A DNA stretch of 49,815 bases from Nitrospinaceae bacterium (GCA_029261555.1 JAJDBB010000053.1:1-49815); one strand, 5' to 3'; positions 34,789-43,825 are shown, numbered from the stretch's first letter. The notes: generated by a model not told the origin, from the sequence alone. Numbers and translations: made by a program.

Positions 34789-35646
34789 ATGAAAACCATC
34801 CAAAGCGTTTCCGAAATGAAAGAATGGTCGCGCTCCTGTTCGGGAAGCGTCGGCCTGGTCCCCACGATGGGTTATTTGCACCGGGCGCATTTGGACCTGG
34901 TTCAAAAATCCCTGGACGCCTGCGACGCGACCACAGTCAGCCTGTTCGTCAACCCGACTCAGTTCAGCCCCGGCGAGGATTTTGAAAATTACCCCAGAGA
35001 TTGGGACGGAGACCGGGCCAGGCTGGAGACCATGGGCGTGGACGTCCTGTTCATGCCCGACACAGAGGCCATGTACCCTTCCGGATTCAAAACCAACGTC
35101 GAAGTCCAGGAGGTCACCCGGCGGCTTTGCGGAGCGACCCGTCCGGACTATTTCAAGGGAATGGCCGTCGTCGTCCTCAAACTGTTCAACATCGTCCGGC
35201 CCGACAAAGCTTTTTTCGGCGAAAAGGACTGGCAACAACTGCAAGTCATAAAAACCTTGGTCCGCGACTTGAACCTCGACGTCGACGTCCAATCCCTACC
35301 CATCGTCCGGGACGCCGACGGGTTGGCGCTGAGTTCGCGGAACGAATATTTGAATCCCGACGAGCGCCGGTCGGCGCTGGCTCTTAATCGGGGATTGCAG
35401 GCGGCGCGGGAAATGGCGGCTTCGGGAATTTTTTCCGCCCGCTCGATCCGCGACCGCATCCGGGAAATTATTGAAGAGGAACCGGGGACCGAGATCGAGT
35501 TCATTTCAGTTTGCGACCCGGAAAGTTTTGTGGAGCTGGACGAGACAGGAGACGGAGCCCTGATCGCCTTGGCCGTTCGAGTGGGAAAAGCAAGATTAAT
35601 CGATAACTGTTTACTTGAGAATGCAAAATGCAAATCACCGTTTTAA
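34789..35646 (+). CDS. panC: Pantothenate synthetase (pantoate-beta-alanine ligase)
   Basis: Joins pantoate and beta-alanine with ATP. 285 residues from ATG 34789, one base after the panB stop; the frame extends upstream inside panB, and ATG 34768 is an alternative. Motifs: VPTMGYLHRAH (about 24-34, HIGH-type ATP site), SLFVNPTQF, ATRPDYFKGMAVVVLKLFNIVRPDKAFFGEKDWQ region, and LSSRNEYLNP. It overlaps panD by 19 bases, so the three genes are coupled. Confidence 0.96.
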   Translation: MKTIQSVSEMKEWSRSCSGSVGLVPTMGYLHRAHLDLVQKSLDACDATTVSLFVNPTQFSPGEDFENYPRDWDGDRARLETMGVDVLFMPDTEAMYPSGFKTNVEVQEVTRRLCGATRPDYFKGMAVVVLKLFNIVRPDKAFFGEKDWQQLQVIKTLVRDLNLDVDVQSLPIVRDADGLALSSRNEYLNPDERRSALALNRGLQAAREMAASGIFSARSIRDRIREIIEEEPGTEIEFISVCDPESFVELDETGDGALIALAVRVGKARLIDNCLLENAKCKSPF

Positions 35647-36002
35647 AATCAAAATTACACCGAGGTCGCGTCACTCTGGCGGACCTGAATTACGAAGGCA
35701 GTCTGGCCATTGACGAGGATTTAATGGACGCCGTGGGAATCCATCCCTACGAACAAATCCATGTCTTTAATATCAATAACGGCGAGCGTTTTGTAACCTA
35801 CGCCATTCCCGCCGAAAGAGGCACTAAAACCCTGATGGTGAACGGAGCCGCCGCCCGGCTGGCCCAGATAAATGATCGCATCATTATCGTGGCTTATGGT
35901 ATGATTGATGAAAAGAAGAAAGATGATTTTCACCCGCGAGTGGTCGTGCTTGACGAACAAAACCAGATTCTGAAAGGGCTGTATTCCAAGGAGCGTCTCT
36001 AA
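35628..36002 (+). CDS. panD: Aspartate 1-decarboxylase proenzyme
   Basis: Makes beta-alanine from aspartate for pantothenate. 124 residues. The self-cleavage site Gly24-Ser25 is in NYEGSLAID, giving the pyruvoyl group on Ser25. TYAIPAERGT and MVNGAAARL are the conserved active-site and subunit segments. Last gene of panBCD, overlapping panC. Confidence 0.97.
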   Translation: MQITVLKSKLHRGRVTLADLNYEGSLAIDEDLMDAVGIHPYEQIHVFNINNGERFVTYAIPAERGTKTLMVNGAAARLAQINDRIIIVAYGMIDEKKKDDFHPRVVVLDEQNQILKGLYSKERL

Positions 36003-36183
36003 AATTTGATCATGGTCATAAGCGGCCCTTATTTCCTAAGGACCAGCGAGTTGTCCAAAGCTAAAATATTCAATTAAGAGATCCTCTTGAAAGTTACTGC
36101 GCCTTCCCGCAAGCATTGGACGCACCCCCCCCGGTTTTAATTTTTCTTGAATGGCGCCACGCCTTTTGAAGGGTTATTTAACA

Positions 36184-36948
36184 ATGACGGAAATATTCTT
36201 CACTGCCGGCATCGTGTTTATGGTTTGGATGTGTTTTGACTGTATCCAGCGCCGTGAACATTTTGTCTGGATTGTCATCATGATCGTGTTGTTCCCGGTG
36301 GGAGCCGTGGCTTATTTTTTTCTGGTCAAGTCCAAAGAAGGCGGAACCTCTGCGCCCGCGAGCAAACCGACCTTGTTCTCCTCCGCTCCTCCCAAGGAGG
36401 TGGAAACGGAAGATACCCTGCAACTAAAGGATTTGATCAAAAAATTTGGCAAACCCTACCATTACGAGAAACTCGGCCAGTTGTACCTGGACAAAAAGCA
36501 ATACGCTTTAGCCGAACCCATGTTTTCCGAGGCCTTGAAAAAGGATCCGGAGATGGACGACGCCCGCTACGGCCTTGGGAAGAGCCTGCATGGAATGGGA
36601 CGCTACGAAGAGGCTGCGGAAGCTTTGGAAGAGCTTATCAAGATAAACAAAAAATACGATTATGGAAACGCGATATTTGGCCTGGCGGAATGCTACCGGC
36701 TGGCCGGCCTGGAGGACAAGGCTCTTGAAGCCTACGAACAGGTGATCAACTCGTTTCACTTCTTCAAAGCTTATTACCACTACGCCAGGTTGCTCGACAG
36801 CCGGGGCAACAAAGAAGAAGCCATCGACCATATGAAAAGCCTGATCGGCTCCTCAAAAAGCCTGCCCGATTACAAACTGGAAAAGGAACGGCATTGGATC
36901 GAGGAAGCCTACAAGTATCTCAGGAAAAATGGAGTGGAACTGGCCTGA
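36184..36948 (+). CDS. Membrane-anchored TPR protein with PLDc_N-like head
   Basis: 254 residues from ATG 36184 (MTEIFFTAG); ATG 36151 in the same frame adds 11 residues ahead of the membrane part. Residues 4-20 and 29-47 are hydrophobic, separated by CIQRREHF, resembling the two-helix N-terminal segment found in some PLD-type and other membrane proteins. After a linker, about four TPR-like helix pairs follow (LGQLYLDKKQYALAEPMFSEALKK and later units). Likely a scaffold at the inner membrane with repeats in the cytoplasm. Partners are unknown. Confidence 0.75.
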   Translation: MTEIFFTAGIVFMVWMCFDCIQRREHFVWIVIMIVLFPVGAVAYFFLVKSKEGGTSAPASKPTLFSSAPPKEVETEDTLQLKDLIKKFGKPYHYEKLGQLYLDKKQYALAEPMFSEALKKDPEMDDARYGLGKSLHGMGRYEEAAEALEELIKINKKYDYGNAIFGLAECYRLAGLEDKALEAYEQVINSFHFFKAYYHYARLLDSRGNKEEAIDHMKSLIGSSKSLPDYKLEKERHWIEEAYKYLRKNGVELA

Positions 36949-36996
36949 TCCCGCTTGCAGGCCTTTCCCCGAACTTTTATTCTGGGGAATTTATCC

Positions 36997-37551
36997 ATGA
37001 CGGTACTGGCAGACAATCTCAGAACCATCCGCAAATTTTATAATTGCACCCAGGCGGCCCTGTCCGAGGTTTTGGACGTCGGCTTTCGAACCTACGTTCG
37101 ATATGAGTCCGGGGAACGCGACGCTCCCATCTCCCTCCTGATCCAAATAGCCCGCTTGGGAAACCTTTCCCTCGACCGCTTACTGACTACAAAGATAGAT
37201 TTGGGCGATTTGCAAAACCCGGACGCCGAGAAGCCACCGGAATGGCCGGTAAAACTGGAAGTCATTGGCGGAGGCGTCGAGGAGGGACGGCTGGTTTTCA
37301 AGGGAGTGAAAGGGGATTATTTATTCTGCGTCCGGCCCACGGAAAAAACTCTGCTCAACCGGTTCAGGCAACTGAACCGAACCCAAAAAGAAAGTTTTGT
37401 TCAGGACGCCGCCCAAGCGTTAAAAATCCCTGGAGCACGAAGAAAGTCCTTTCCCTCCGAGAAAATCCCAAAAAAAATTCTCAAAGAAAAAAACGCGACC
37501 CGGTTGAAACGTATGGTCAAAAACGTAAAAAACCTCACCGCGCGAGACTGA
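36997..37551 (+). CDS. XRE-type helix-turn-helix regulator
   Basis: 184 residues from ATG 36997, chosen for GGGGA about nine bases before it. Residues 5-60 form an XRE HTH (LRTIRKFYNCTQAALSEVLDVGFRTYVRYESGERDAPISLLIQIARL region). The middle has beta-like segments, and the C-terminus is very basic (ARRKSFPSEKIPKKILKEK and later). Targets unknown. It follows the TPR gene by 48 bases and precedes convergent mutL. Confidence 0.82.
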   Translation: MTVLADNLRTIRKFYNCTQAALSEVLDVGFRTYVRYESGERDAPISLLIQIARLGNLSLDRLLTTKIDLGDLQNPDAEKPPEWPVKLEVIGGGVEEGRLVFKGVKGDYLFCVRPTEKTLLNRFRQLNRTQKESFVQDAAQALKIPGARRKSFPSEKIPKKILKEKNATRLKRMVKNVKNLTARD

Positions 37552-37635
37552 CCGGGCAACGCCACTCGCCGTGGAGGCGTTAGTTGACGATTCAGAAGTT
37601 ATCCCCAACTCTAATCCCAACCGATCGAACTTTCC

Positions 37636-37725
37636 ATATTGCATTCAAGACGCAAACTCACCCCGGCCGTAGCATTTGCCTGAAAGGTTACGCCTATCTG
37701 CCTCCAGGCCCAAGCCTAGCGGCGG
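37636..37725 (-). repeat. Dispersed hairpin repeat, copy 1
   Basis: Read on the minus strand it aligns with copy 2 (39671-39751) over about 80 bases with small gaps. Shared runs include CGCCG, GGAG-CAG, TAGGCG and CAATAT. It begins directly after the mutL stop codon. Confidence 0.5.
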
Positions 37726-39612
37726 TTATTTTCGTAAAAAGCGTTTCAGCAAATCGTCCATATCAATCAGCAGTGAAATGGGCCGACCGTGCGGGCAGGT
37801 GAACGGCATTTCGCATTGTTCCAGGTCGTATAATAATTTATCGATCTGGTCCCGCTCCAAGCTCTGGTTGATCTTGATGGCGTTGCGGCAGGACATCATG
37901 ATAACGATCCGCTCGTACCGTTCCTTAAGAACCGCCTCCCCTCCGCCCCTGGGAAGGGCTTCCACAATCTCGCGAACGACCTTTTCATGGTCGGAACTTT
38001 TGATAGCCGCCGGAACCGATCTTAAAATAAACCCGTTGTTCCCAAAATTCTCCAACTCCAATCCCAGGCCTTTTAACATTTCAAGATGGTCGCTTATCAA
38101 TTGCGCCTCGTCTGGGGAAAACTCCATCGCGAGCGGAAACAATAATTGTTGGATTTCCACGCGCTTGTTTTTTGCCTGATCCCGAAAACGCTCGTACAGC
38201 ACCCGCTCGTGGGCGACATGTTGGTCCACCACGACAATTCCTTTTTTACCCTGAAGAAGAATGAACGAATTGTTCAACTGGCCAAGCTGCTCGAATTCGG
38301 AATAAATCAGGTTGGAAACGGGAATAAATTTTTGGTCGAACACCGCAAGCCGTGACTCCGCCGACACGGAAGAACCTTCAGTTTCGCCGGCCCGACAAGG
38401 TAGATAAAGCTTCTCCACGGCGTCCGAAAGCCTGGCCTGCTGAGCGGGCGAATAAGAAGCGGTTAACGGTTTCTGAGCGCCGTACTCCGAAGAGCTTCCC
38501 GCGCTTCTGGAAACCGGCGGCGCAATTTTTTGCGAAGACGAAACCGGAACGTTGTCAACTAAGCTCGGTTCCTGCGCCTCTTCGGCGCCGTCCTTAAAAT
38601 TTCGGCTCAGGGCGTTGCGTACGCTCTGCGCGACGAATCGATGAACGTCCTGCTGGTAGGCAAAGCGGACTTCCGCCTTGGCTGGATGCACATTGACGTC
38701 CAACAATCGCGGATTCATCCTGAGAAAGAGGAACATCACGGGATGTTGTCGCCCCGGCAATAAATGACTGTAGCCGTGTTGCGTCGCGTGCAAAATCACC
38801 TTGTCGCGAATGAAGCGCTGGTTGATGAAAAAATATTGCGCGGAGCGGTTGGACCGGGTGTACACCGGACTGGATATATATCCGTCCAGACGATATTGAT
38901 CCGAGGTTTCTTCCACCTGTACCAGTTCGCGAGTTAGGTCGGACCCAAACAATTCCGCGATGCGGTACAACAACTGGTCCGTAGGCAGGGTATCGATCGC
39001 CTTTCTCCCGTTGTTGATCAGCGTCATATGGATTTCCGGATGCGCCAGCGCCTGTTGGGTGACTACCTGGGTGATATGGGAGGTTTCCGTGGCGTCCGCT
39101 TTTAAAAATTTTTGTCGCGCCGGCGTGTTAAAAAAAATCTGCCCCAACTCCAGCGTGGTTCCTTGGAGGCAAGCCACCTCGCGAACCGATCGCCGAGTTC
39201 CCCCTTCGACAATTATCTCCGTTCCCGGAACCCCTTCCCCGTCGCAAGTCGTCAGTCGCAATTTACAAACCGAGGCGATGCTAGGCAGGGCTTCTCCGCG
39301 AAAACCCAAAGTCGAAATCTCCGCCAAATCCTCGGCCCGTTGTATTTTACTAGTGGCGTGCCTTTCGAGGGACAACTCCGCCTCTTCCGGAGACATGCCA
39401 CAACCGTTGTCCGTGATGCGGATCAATTTTTTCCCCGCCGATTCAATTTCTATTTTGATGCGGGTCGCCCCGGCGTCGATAGCGTTTTCCAACAACTCCT
39501 TTACGGCGGAGGCGGGCCGCTCCACCACTTCCCCTGCGGCGATCTGGTTAGCAATCTCCGTCGGGAGAGCGCGAATGCGGGACGATTTGTTGGATGCGGA
39601 CGAAAGGGACAT
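37726..39612 (-). CDS. mutL: DNA mismatch repair protein MutL
   Basis: Matchmaker of mismatch repair. 628 residues from ATG 39612; the frame extends 43 codons upstream but that part lacks conservation. GHKL ATPase motifs: LLENAIDAGAT, DNGCGM, ERHATSKI, STLGFRGEAL. A proline/serine-rich linker (about 340-430) leads to the C-terminal dimerisation domain. The metal-dependent endonuclease motif DQHAxxExxxxE appears as DQHVAHERVLYE, with Val for Ala; MSCRNAIK and CPHGRP accompany it. The enzyme is therefore probably a nicking MutL. mutS is not in the window. Confidence 0.96.
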   Translation of the reverse strand: MSLSSASNKSSRIRALPTEIANQIAAGEVVERPASAVKELLENAIDAGATRIKIEIESAGKKLIRITDNGCGMSPEEAELSLERHATSKIQRAEDLAEISTLGFRGEALPSIASVCKLRLTTCDGEGVPGTEIIVEGGTRRSVREVACLQGTTLELGQIFFNTPARQKFLKADATETSHITQVVTQQALAHPEIHMTLINNGRKAIDTLPTDQLLYRIAELFGSDLTRELVQVEETSDQYRLDGYISSPVYTRSNRSAQYFFINQRFIRDKVILHATQHGYSHLLPGRQHPVMFLFLRMNPRLLDVNVHPAKAEVRFAYQQDVHRFVAQSVRNALSRNFKDGAEEAQEPSLVDNVPVSSSQKIAPPVSRSAGSSSEYGAQKPLTASYSPAQQARLSDAVEKLYLPCRAGETEGSSVSAESRLAVFDQKFIPVSNLIYSEFEQLGQLNNSFILLQGKKGIVVVDQHVAHERVLYERFRDQAKNKRVEIQQLLFPLAMEFSPDEAQLISDHLEMLKGLGLELENFGNNGFILRSVPAAIKSSDHEKVVREIVEALPRGGGEAVLKERYERIVIMMSCRNAIKINQSLERDQIDKLLYDLEQCEMPFTCPHGRPISLLIDMDDLLKRFLRK

Positions 39613-39670
39613 GAATTTTTTGGACTGGTTTAAATTTAAGAGCTCCAGCGTGACACTGGACCCAATAGGA

Positions 39671-39751
39671 CGCCGGCGAGGCGCCGGAGCCAGTAGGCGC
39701 ATCTTCTGTGATAAACGCCACAAGCTACGTTGGGTATGCAAATCAATATTG
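39671..39751 (+). repeat. Dispersed hairpin repeat, copy 2
   Basis: It starts CGCCGGCGAGGCGCCGGAGC, a GC-rich hairpin, and continues to a CGTTGGGTATGCAAAT segment. It matches copy 3 (43102) at 19 of the first 20 bases and, more loosely with gaps, over about 75. It lies 58 bases upstream of the mutL start. A further hairpin CCGGGC-GCTT-GCCCGG follows at 39755-39770. Confidence 0.6.
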
Positions 39752-39844
39752 CCACCGGGCGCTTGCCCGGCGCAAACAGGATTGCAAGATTATATGCCGA
39801 AAATGGTATGATGGAAATCAACATTTCCAACCTCCCAATTCGCC

Positions 39845-41284
39845 GTGAGTCCTTACTTTCGCAAAAACCTGCAAATCTTCAAATCCCATACCAAACATTG
39901 GAAACTTTTGGGTGAAACTTTGTCGCCGTCCATCAGAGCTGAAACTTCCAAATCGGGCCTGCCGACGGCGCGTTACCGGGGCGCCACGCTTCACAGTTCC
40001 TACGACCCTCACAAGGAAAGCGAAACGTTCGCGGAGAACGTTCAGGAAGGAGACGCCGTTTGCCTGTACGGATTTGGCTTGGGCTACCACGCAGAAACGA
40101 TCCTGAAAAAAGTCGGCCCCTCCGGTTTCCTTCTTGTCCTCGAACTCAACCCGGACATACTTTCCGCCGCCCTGCATTTACGCGACCTTGGCGACTTACT
40201 TTCCAACGACCGTTTTCGGCTGGTTTTTGGCGACGACGAAGCCGAAGTGGCGGCAGAGTTGTCCGAAAAAATGGAACTTTTAATCCAGCGGGCCGGGGAG
40301 AAAAAGGTATCAATTGAGTTTCACGCCGCCTCGTACCAATTTATTCCGAAACGTTTTGAGCGCCTGACCAACGCTTTGGAAACCTTGTTGATGGAGCGGC
40401 GCTTTCCCGCTGTTTTGGGCGGATTGGAAAGTGAAAACTTTTCTTTGAACCGGGAGATCGTCCGGCAAAGCCCGGGCATTCGGAGCCTGGCGGATAAGTA
40501 TAAAAACCAAACGGCGATTTTATGTAGCGCCGGTCCTTCCCTGGACGACGCTCTCCCCTACTTAAAACAACTCTCCCAGGAAACGATTTTAACTTGCGTC
40601 GATACGGCTTACCCGGTTTTATGCAATGAAGGGATCCAACCGCAATTCGTATTTTCACTCGATCCACAGGACGCCAGTTTTTTCCATTTTGTTGAACATT
40701 TGGAAAACCCGGCCAAACTCATTTACACAGCTACGGCCAATGCCAGGTTGCTCCACTCTTTCCAAGGAGAAAAATTCGTCGCCGTGAAAGAAAGCTCATC
40801 TCATTCCGACAAAGAATTAATAAAAGAAAAAGGCGGAACCAAATCCGGAGGTTCAGTTTCCTGCCTGGGACTCGACTGTTTGATTCAAATGGGATGCAAT
40901 CCGATCCTGCTGGCGGGACAAGATTGCGCGTTTTCCGGCGGAATGCTCTATTCACGGGGAGTGTCGGCAAACGATACTCTGCTGGACCGGACGGGCCCGC
41001 AGACATTCCATCAACTGCAACGGGAACACGCCCTGCAAAGAAAAATTTTATCGACGGATTGCGGCGACGGGAAAAAAGCCTTCACCAATCAAATGATGCA
41101 CAGTTACCAAAAAAACCTGGACGAAATCGCGCAGTTTAATCCCAACGTCTCCATTTTCACTCTAAGCTCCCACGGCGCCGCATTGAACCATGTTCGACCT
41201 CTGGGCGGTATAAGCGAACTGGCGCGCGTGACCGCCAACCAGCATGCCACTGGATCTCGTAAGGGTTCTCGCGGCAATGATTAA
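39845..41284 (+). CDS. DUF115 / MAF-type glycosyltransferase-like protein
   Basis: 479 residues, starting at GTG 39845 without a visible ribosome-binding site. The core from about residue 205 has AILCSAGPSLDDALPYL, TCVDTAYPVLCNEGIQPQFVFSLDPQ and ILLAGQDCAFSGGMLYSRG, the signature of DUF115 proteins (motility accessory factor and related enzymes thought to transfer nonulosonic acids to flagellin). The N-terminal part (VCLYGFGLGYHAE) is a nucleotide-sugar-like Rossmann segment. No flagellin or sialic-acid-type genes are nearby, so the acceptor is unknown. Confidence 0.85.
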   Translation: MSPYFRKNLQIFKSHTKHWKLLGETLSPSIRAETSKSGLPTARYRGATLHSSYDPHKESETFAENVQEGDAVCLYGFGLGYHAETILKKVGPSGFLLVLELNPDILSAALHLRDLGDLLSNDRFRLVFGDDEAEVAAELSEKMELLIQRAGEKKVSIEFHAASYQFIPKRFERLTNALETLLMERRFPAVLGGLESENFSLNREIVRQSPGIRSLADKYKNQTAILCSAGPSLDDALPYLKQLSQETILTCVDTAYPVLCNEGIQPQFVFSLDPQDASFFHFVEHLENPAKLIYTATANARLLHSFQGEKFVAVKESSSHSDKELIKEKGGTKSGGSVSCLGLDCLIQMGCNPILLAGQDCAFSGGMLYSRGVSANDTLLDRTGPQTFHQLQREHALQRKILSTDCGDGKKAFTNQMMHSYQKNLDEIAQFNPNVSIFTLSSHGAALNHVRPLGGISELARVTANQHATGSRKGSRGND

Positions 41285-41302
41285 TTTTAGAGACCCCTTT
41301 TT

Positions 41303-41896
41303 ATGTTCAACGATTTCACATTAAGCCGACTGCTTCCCCACCTGCTGGTCATGATATTTTTGCTTGTGACCGGAGGCGACGCAATCCAGCAACTTTCCAG
41401 GCCCGCCTCTTCGCATGAAGACCATGAGCATAATCACGACCACAGCGATCCCGAAAAAAAGAAGAGGATGGGCTTTTTCCATTTCAACGAGGGGAACAAA
41501 AGCTTAAGGGAAGGAGACTTTGAAGCGGCGGCGCAGAAATATAAAAAATCCCTCCGCCACGACGAGAATATTCTGGAGTCTTACGTCAACCTGAGCACGG
41601 TTTATTTACGGATGAAGCGCTTTGATCAAGCGCTGTCGATCTTAAAAATTATGGAGGAAAAAACGCCGTCGCACCCTTTGCTCCATTACAACCTGGCTTG
41701 TTACTATTCGATAACGGGAAAAGCGGAAGCCGGTTTTGAAGCTTTGGAAAGATCGATAAAGGAGGGGTTTAAAAACTTTGAGCAAATCGAGACCGATCCG
41801 GACCTGTCGCGCCTCAGGCTGGAACCAAAATTCAAGGAATGGTATCGGGAACTGGCGAAGACATATCCACAAGGGCAAGATTCCCCGATGGGTTGA
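41303..41896 (+). CDS. Membrane-anchored TPR protein with His-rich linker
   Basis: 197 residues. Hydrophobic residues 10-25 (LLPHLLVMIFLLVTGG) form a signal anchor or uncleaved signal. A histidine-acidic stretch HEDHEHNHDHSD (about 38-49) could bind metal. TPR units follow from about residue 56 (FNEGNKSLREGDFEAAAQKY and YVNLSTVYLRMKRFDQALSI), then a unit typical of TPR proteins ending in a DPDLSRLRLEPKF segment. It lies 18 bases after the DUF115 gene. The last 65 bases overlap the 3' end of convergent rnd. Confidence 0.8.
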   Translation: MFNDFTLSRLLPHLLVMIFLLVTGGDAIQQLSRPASSHEDHEHNHDHSDPEKKKRMGFFHFNEGNKSLREGDFEAAAQKYKKSLRHDENILESYVNLSTVYLRMKRFDQALSILKIMEEKTPSHPLLHYNLACYYSITGKAEAGFEALERSIKEGFKNFEQIETDPDLSRLRLEPKFKEWYRELAKTYPQGQDSPMG

Positions 41897-43019
41897 CGAT
41901 CAAACCTTTTTCTCCGGACAAGATTGAATAAAAAAGGTCGCCCACCATTTCTTTTCTCCAGTTCTGGTAAACGGCCAAGTCGTTCAAATTCTCTCCCAGC
42001 TCAAATCCTCGGACGAATTGATGAATCATTTTTCGGTCCGCCAGCACATTGGCCTCGATTTTCATTTCCTCCGCCCGGATTTGGACGTATGAGGCCAATA
42101 AGTTTTCGACTCCCGGACGGGTATTATAAATATCCGAATCGGGCAGGACCGGCAATTCCTCCTCCGGCATATCCATGCCTTTTTGAATCAGAGAAAAAAT
42201 CGTTTCGGCGCTCTGCTTGACTTCTTTTTGATGCAACCCGCGGATCGCGGCCAGCGCGCCGGGATTGTCCGGTTGTGAACGCGCAATTTCCAACAGGGGT
42301 TCGTCCCGGACGATGAATTTCGCAAGACAATTTCTTTGCATGGCCTCGGTTTCACGCCACGCGGCAAGCTCGCGAAGGACAGACAGAACTCGGGGCTTTA
42401 AACCTCGAATATTTTTGATTTTTCTGTATTTCAAGTAAGGATCGGGAGTTTCAAAGCGCTTCTTATCCGATGAATCCTCCAGTTCCGCCTCCAACCATTC
42501 CAGTCGATTCATTTTCTTCAATCTTTTAACCAGCTTTTCATAAACCGGAACCAGATAGCGGACGTCGTCCAGAGCGTAATCTATCTGCTTTTGGCTCAAG
42601 GGCCGCCGGCACCAGTCGGAATACGTTTCGGTTTTATGCATGCGCTTGCCGGTCACTTTATGAACCAACTTGGCAAAGGAAATTTGAGCGCCCCAACCCA
42701 CCATGGCCGCTGCGGACTGGGTGTCAAAAACGGGTTGCACGCCGTCCGGGCACAACCGGTTTAAAATTTCCAGATCCTGGCGCGCGGCGTGAAAGATTTT
42801 CAGGATTTTGGGATCCCTGATCAAGCGGAGAAGCGGCTCCAGGTTGTCAATCGTTATCGGGTCGATCGCCGCGCACACCCCGTTAGCGGATACCTGGATC
42901 AATCCCAGTATGTGATAATAGGTTTTTTCCCGCACAAACTCGGTGTCCAGAACCAACCAGGGCGATCCCTCCAGTTGGGGGACCAAATCCTCTAATTCAG
43001 ATTGAGTAGTGATATACAT
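41832..43019 (-). CDS. rnd: Ribonuclease D
   Basis: A 3'-5' exoribonuclease for tRNA and stable RNA trimming. 395 residues. DEDDy active site: LDTEFVRE (Asp25, Glu27), HAARQDLEIL, and YALDDVRYLVPVY with the catalytic Asp and Tyr. HRDC domains follow (RNCLAKFIVRDEPLLEIA and later). The 3' end overlaps the TPR gene antisense by 65 bases; the overlap codes for the tail of both proteins. Confidence 0.95.
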   Translation of the reverse strand: MYITTQSELEDLVPQLEGSPWLVLDTEFVREKTYYHILGLIQVSANGVCAAIDPITIDNLEPLLRLIRDPKILKIFHAARQDLEILNRLCPDGVQPVFDTQSAAAMVGWGAQISFAKLVHKVTGKRMHKTETYSDWCRRPLSQKQIDYALDDVRYLVPVYEKLVKRLKKMNRLEWLEAELEDSSDKKRFETPDPYLKYRKIKNIRGLKPRVLSVLRELAAWRETEAMQRNCLAKFIVRDEPLLEIARSQPDNPGALAAIRGLHQKEVKQSAETIFSLIQKGMDMPEEELPVLPDSDIYNTRPGVENLLASYVQIRAEEMKIEANVLADRKMIHQFVRGFELGENLNDLAVYQNWRKEMVGDLFYSILSGEKGLIVNPSGNLALVDMSSPVPDTIP

Positions 43020-43101
43020 TTAGAATTCCAATAGGTGATTAACAAGCGAGGCTTCAACTACAAATCAAACGCTGCCTCCAGACGCTTTCCTGCCTGCTCG
43101 C

Positions 43102-43174
43102 CGCCGGCGAAGCGCCGGAGCAAACAGTACTCACTTATGCGAGAAATACTACAGGTCGCGTTGAGTTTGTAAAT
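43102..43174 (+). repeat. Dispersed hairpin repeat, copy 3
   Basis: CGCCGGCGAAGCGCCGGAGC then CAGTA, GAAATACTACAG and CGTTGAGTTTGTAAAT. The stem CCGGCG-AAG-CGCCGG is perfect. It lies about 83 bases upstream of the rnd start. Confidence 0.6.
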
Positions 43175-43231
43175 TTAAAAAGTTACCCCAGGCGTTTGGT
43201 TGGTCTCGGACTCTTGCCCAACCTTATGGGA

Positions 43232-43438
43232 CTATCCCCGAGTCTGACGTTCGTCCATTTTAGAAGAGCTGGAAGGTTTGCCAAGACCCTTCTCCGATTC
43301 AAGACCATAATCCTCCATATCCATCGGATGGGTCTCTCCCTGTTCGTATTTTTTCCAAAAACGGTTGCTTAACTTCTTAGAAGAAATGATTGTTTTCAAA
43401 TTTCCCTTTGGGTCGAGAATTCTAACATTGTAAAACAT
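43232..43438 (-). CDS. Small protein (68 aa), same family as the 16.3 kb gene
   Basis: The N-terminus MFYNVRILDPKGNLKTIIS aligns with MYEVKVYDSSGNLKKVIS of the 53-residue protein at 16336. The remainder differs: a hydrophilic tail with MDMEDYGLESEKG and SSSSKMDERQTRG. GGGAGAAGG precedes the ATG closely. The predicted fold is a short beta hairpin followed by a basic helix (KKLSNRFWKKYE). No function known. Confidence 0.65.
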   Translation of the reverse strand: MFYNVRILDPKGNLKTIISSKKLSNRFWKKYEQGETHPMDMEDYGLESEKGLGKPSSSSKMDERQTRG

Positions 43439-43576
43439 AAACCTTCTCCCGGCTAAGGTGGCGGCGCGCCAAAATCAAGGCCTACCATGTTTACATTCGG
43501 AAAAAACTTCCCACAAATTCCCCCATAACTTTTTGAAATTAAACCCTTTACGTCTAAAAAATATTTTCAGTTTTAA

Positions 43577-43605
43577 AAGGTAGTATTAGATGGAACGATT
43601 GTCAA
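43577..43605 (-). promoter_or_regulatory. Possible promoter of the 68-aa gene
   Basis: On the minus strand, TTGACA (43605-43600), 17-base spacer, TACCTT (43582-43577), about 140 bases before the gene. The -10 is weak. The surrounding 43439-43825 interval is AT-rich, with a short AAGACT-TACGG-AGTCTT inverted repeat near 43.7 kb and no gene I can support. Confidence 0.3.
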
Positions 43606-43825
43606 GAGATAAGTTCAAATAAATCAATAATTTGGATCAAAACTCCCACTGGTTTTTGGCGTCCTTCCAGACAGTTTTGAAGAAAAACAAATTCGATAAG
43701 ACTTACGGAGTCTTAATTTTCCCTGGCAATTAATCCACAGGGCTTACATTTTATTTATCAATAATTTAGCCGCCATGCCCCAATAATCCATTGATTTTAG
43801 CGGCCAAAACCCCTTTTGAAAAAAT

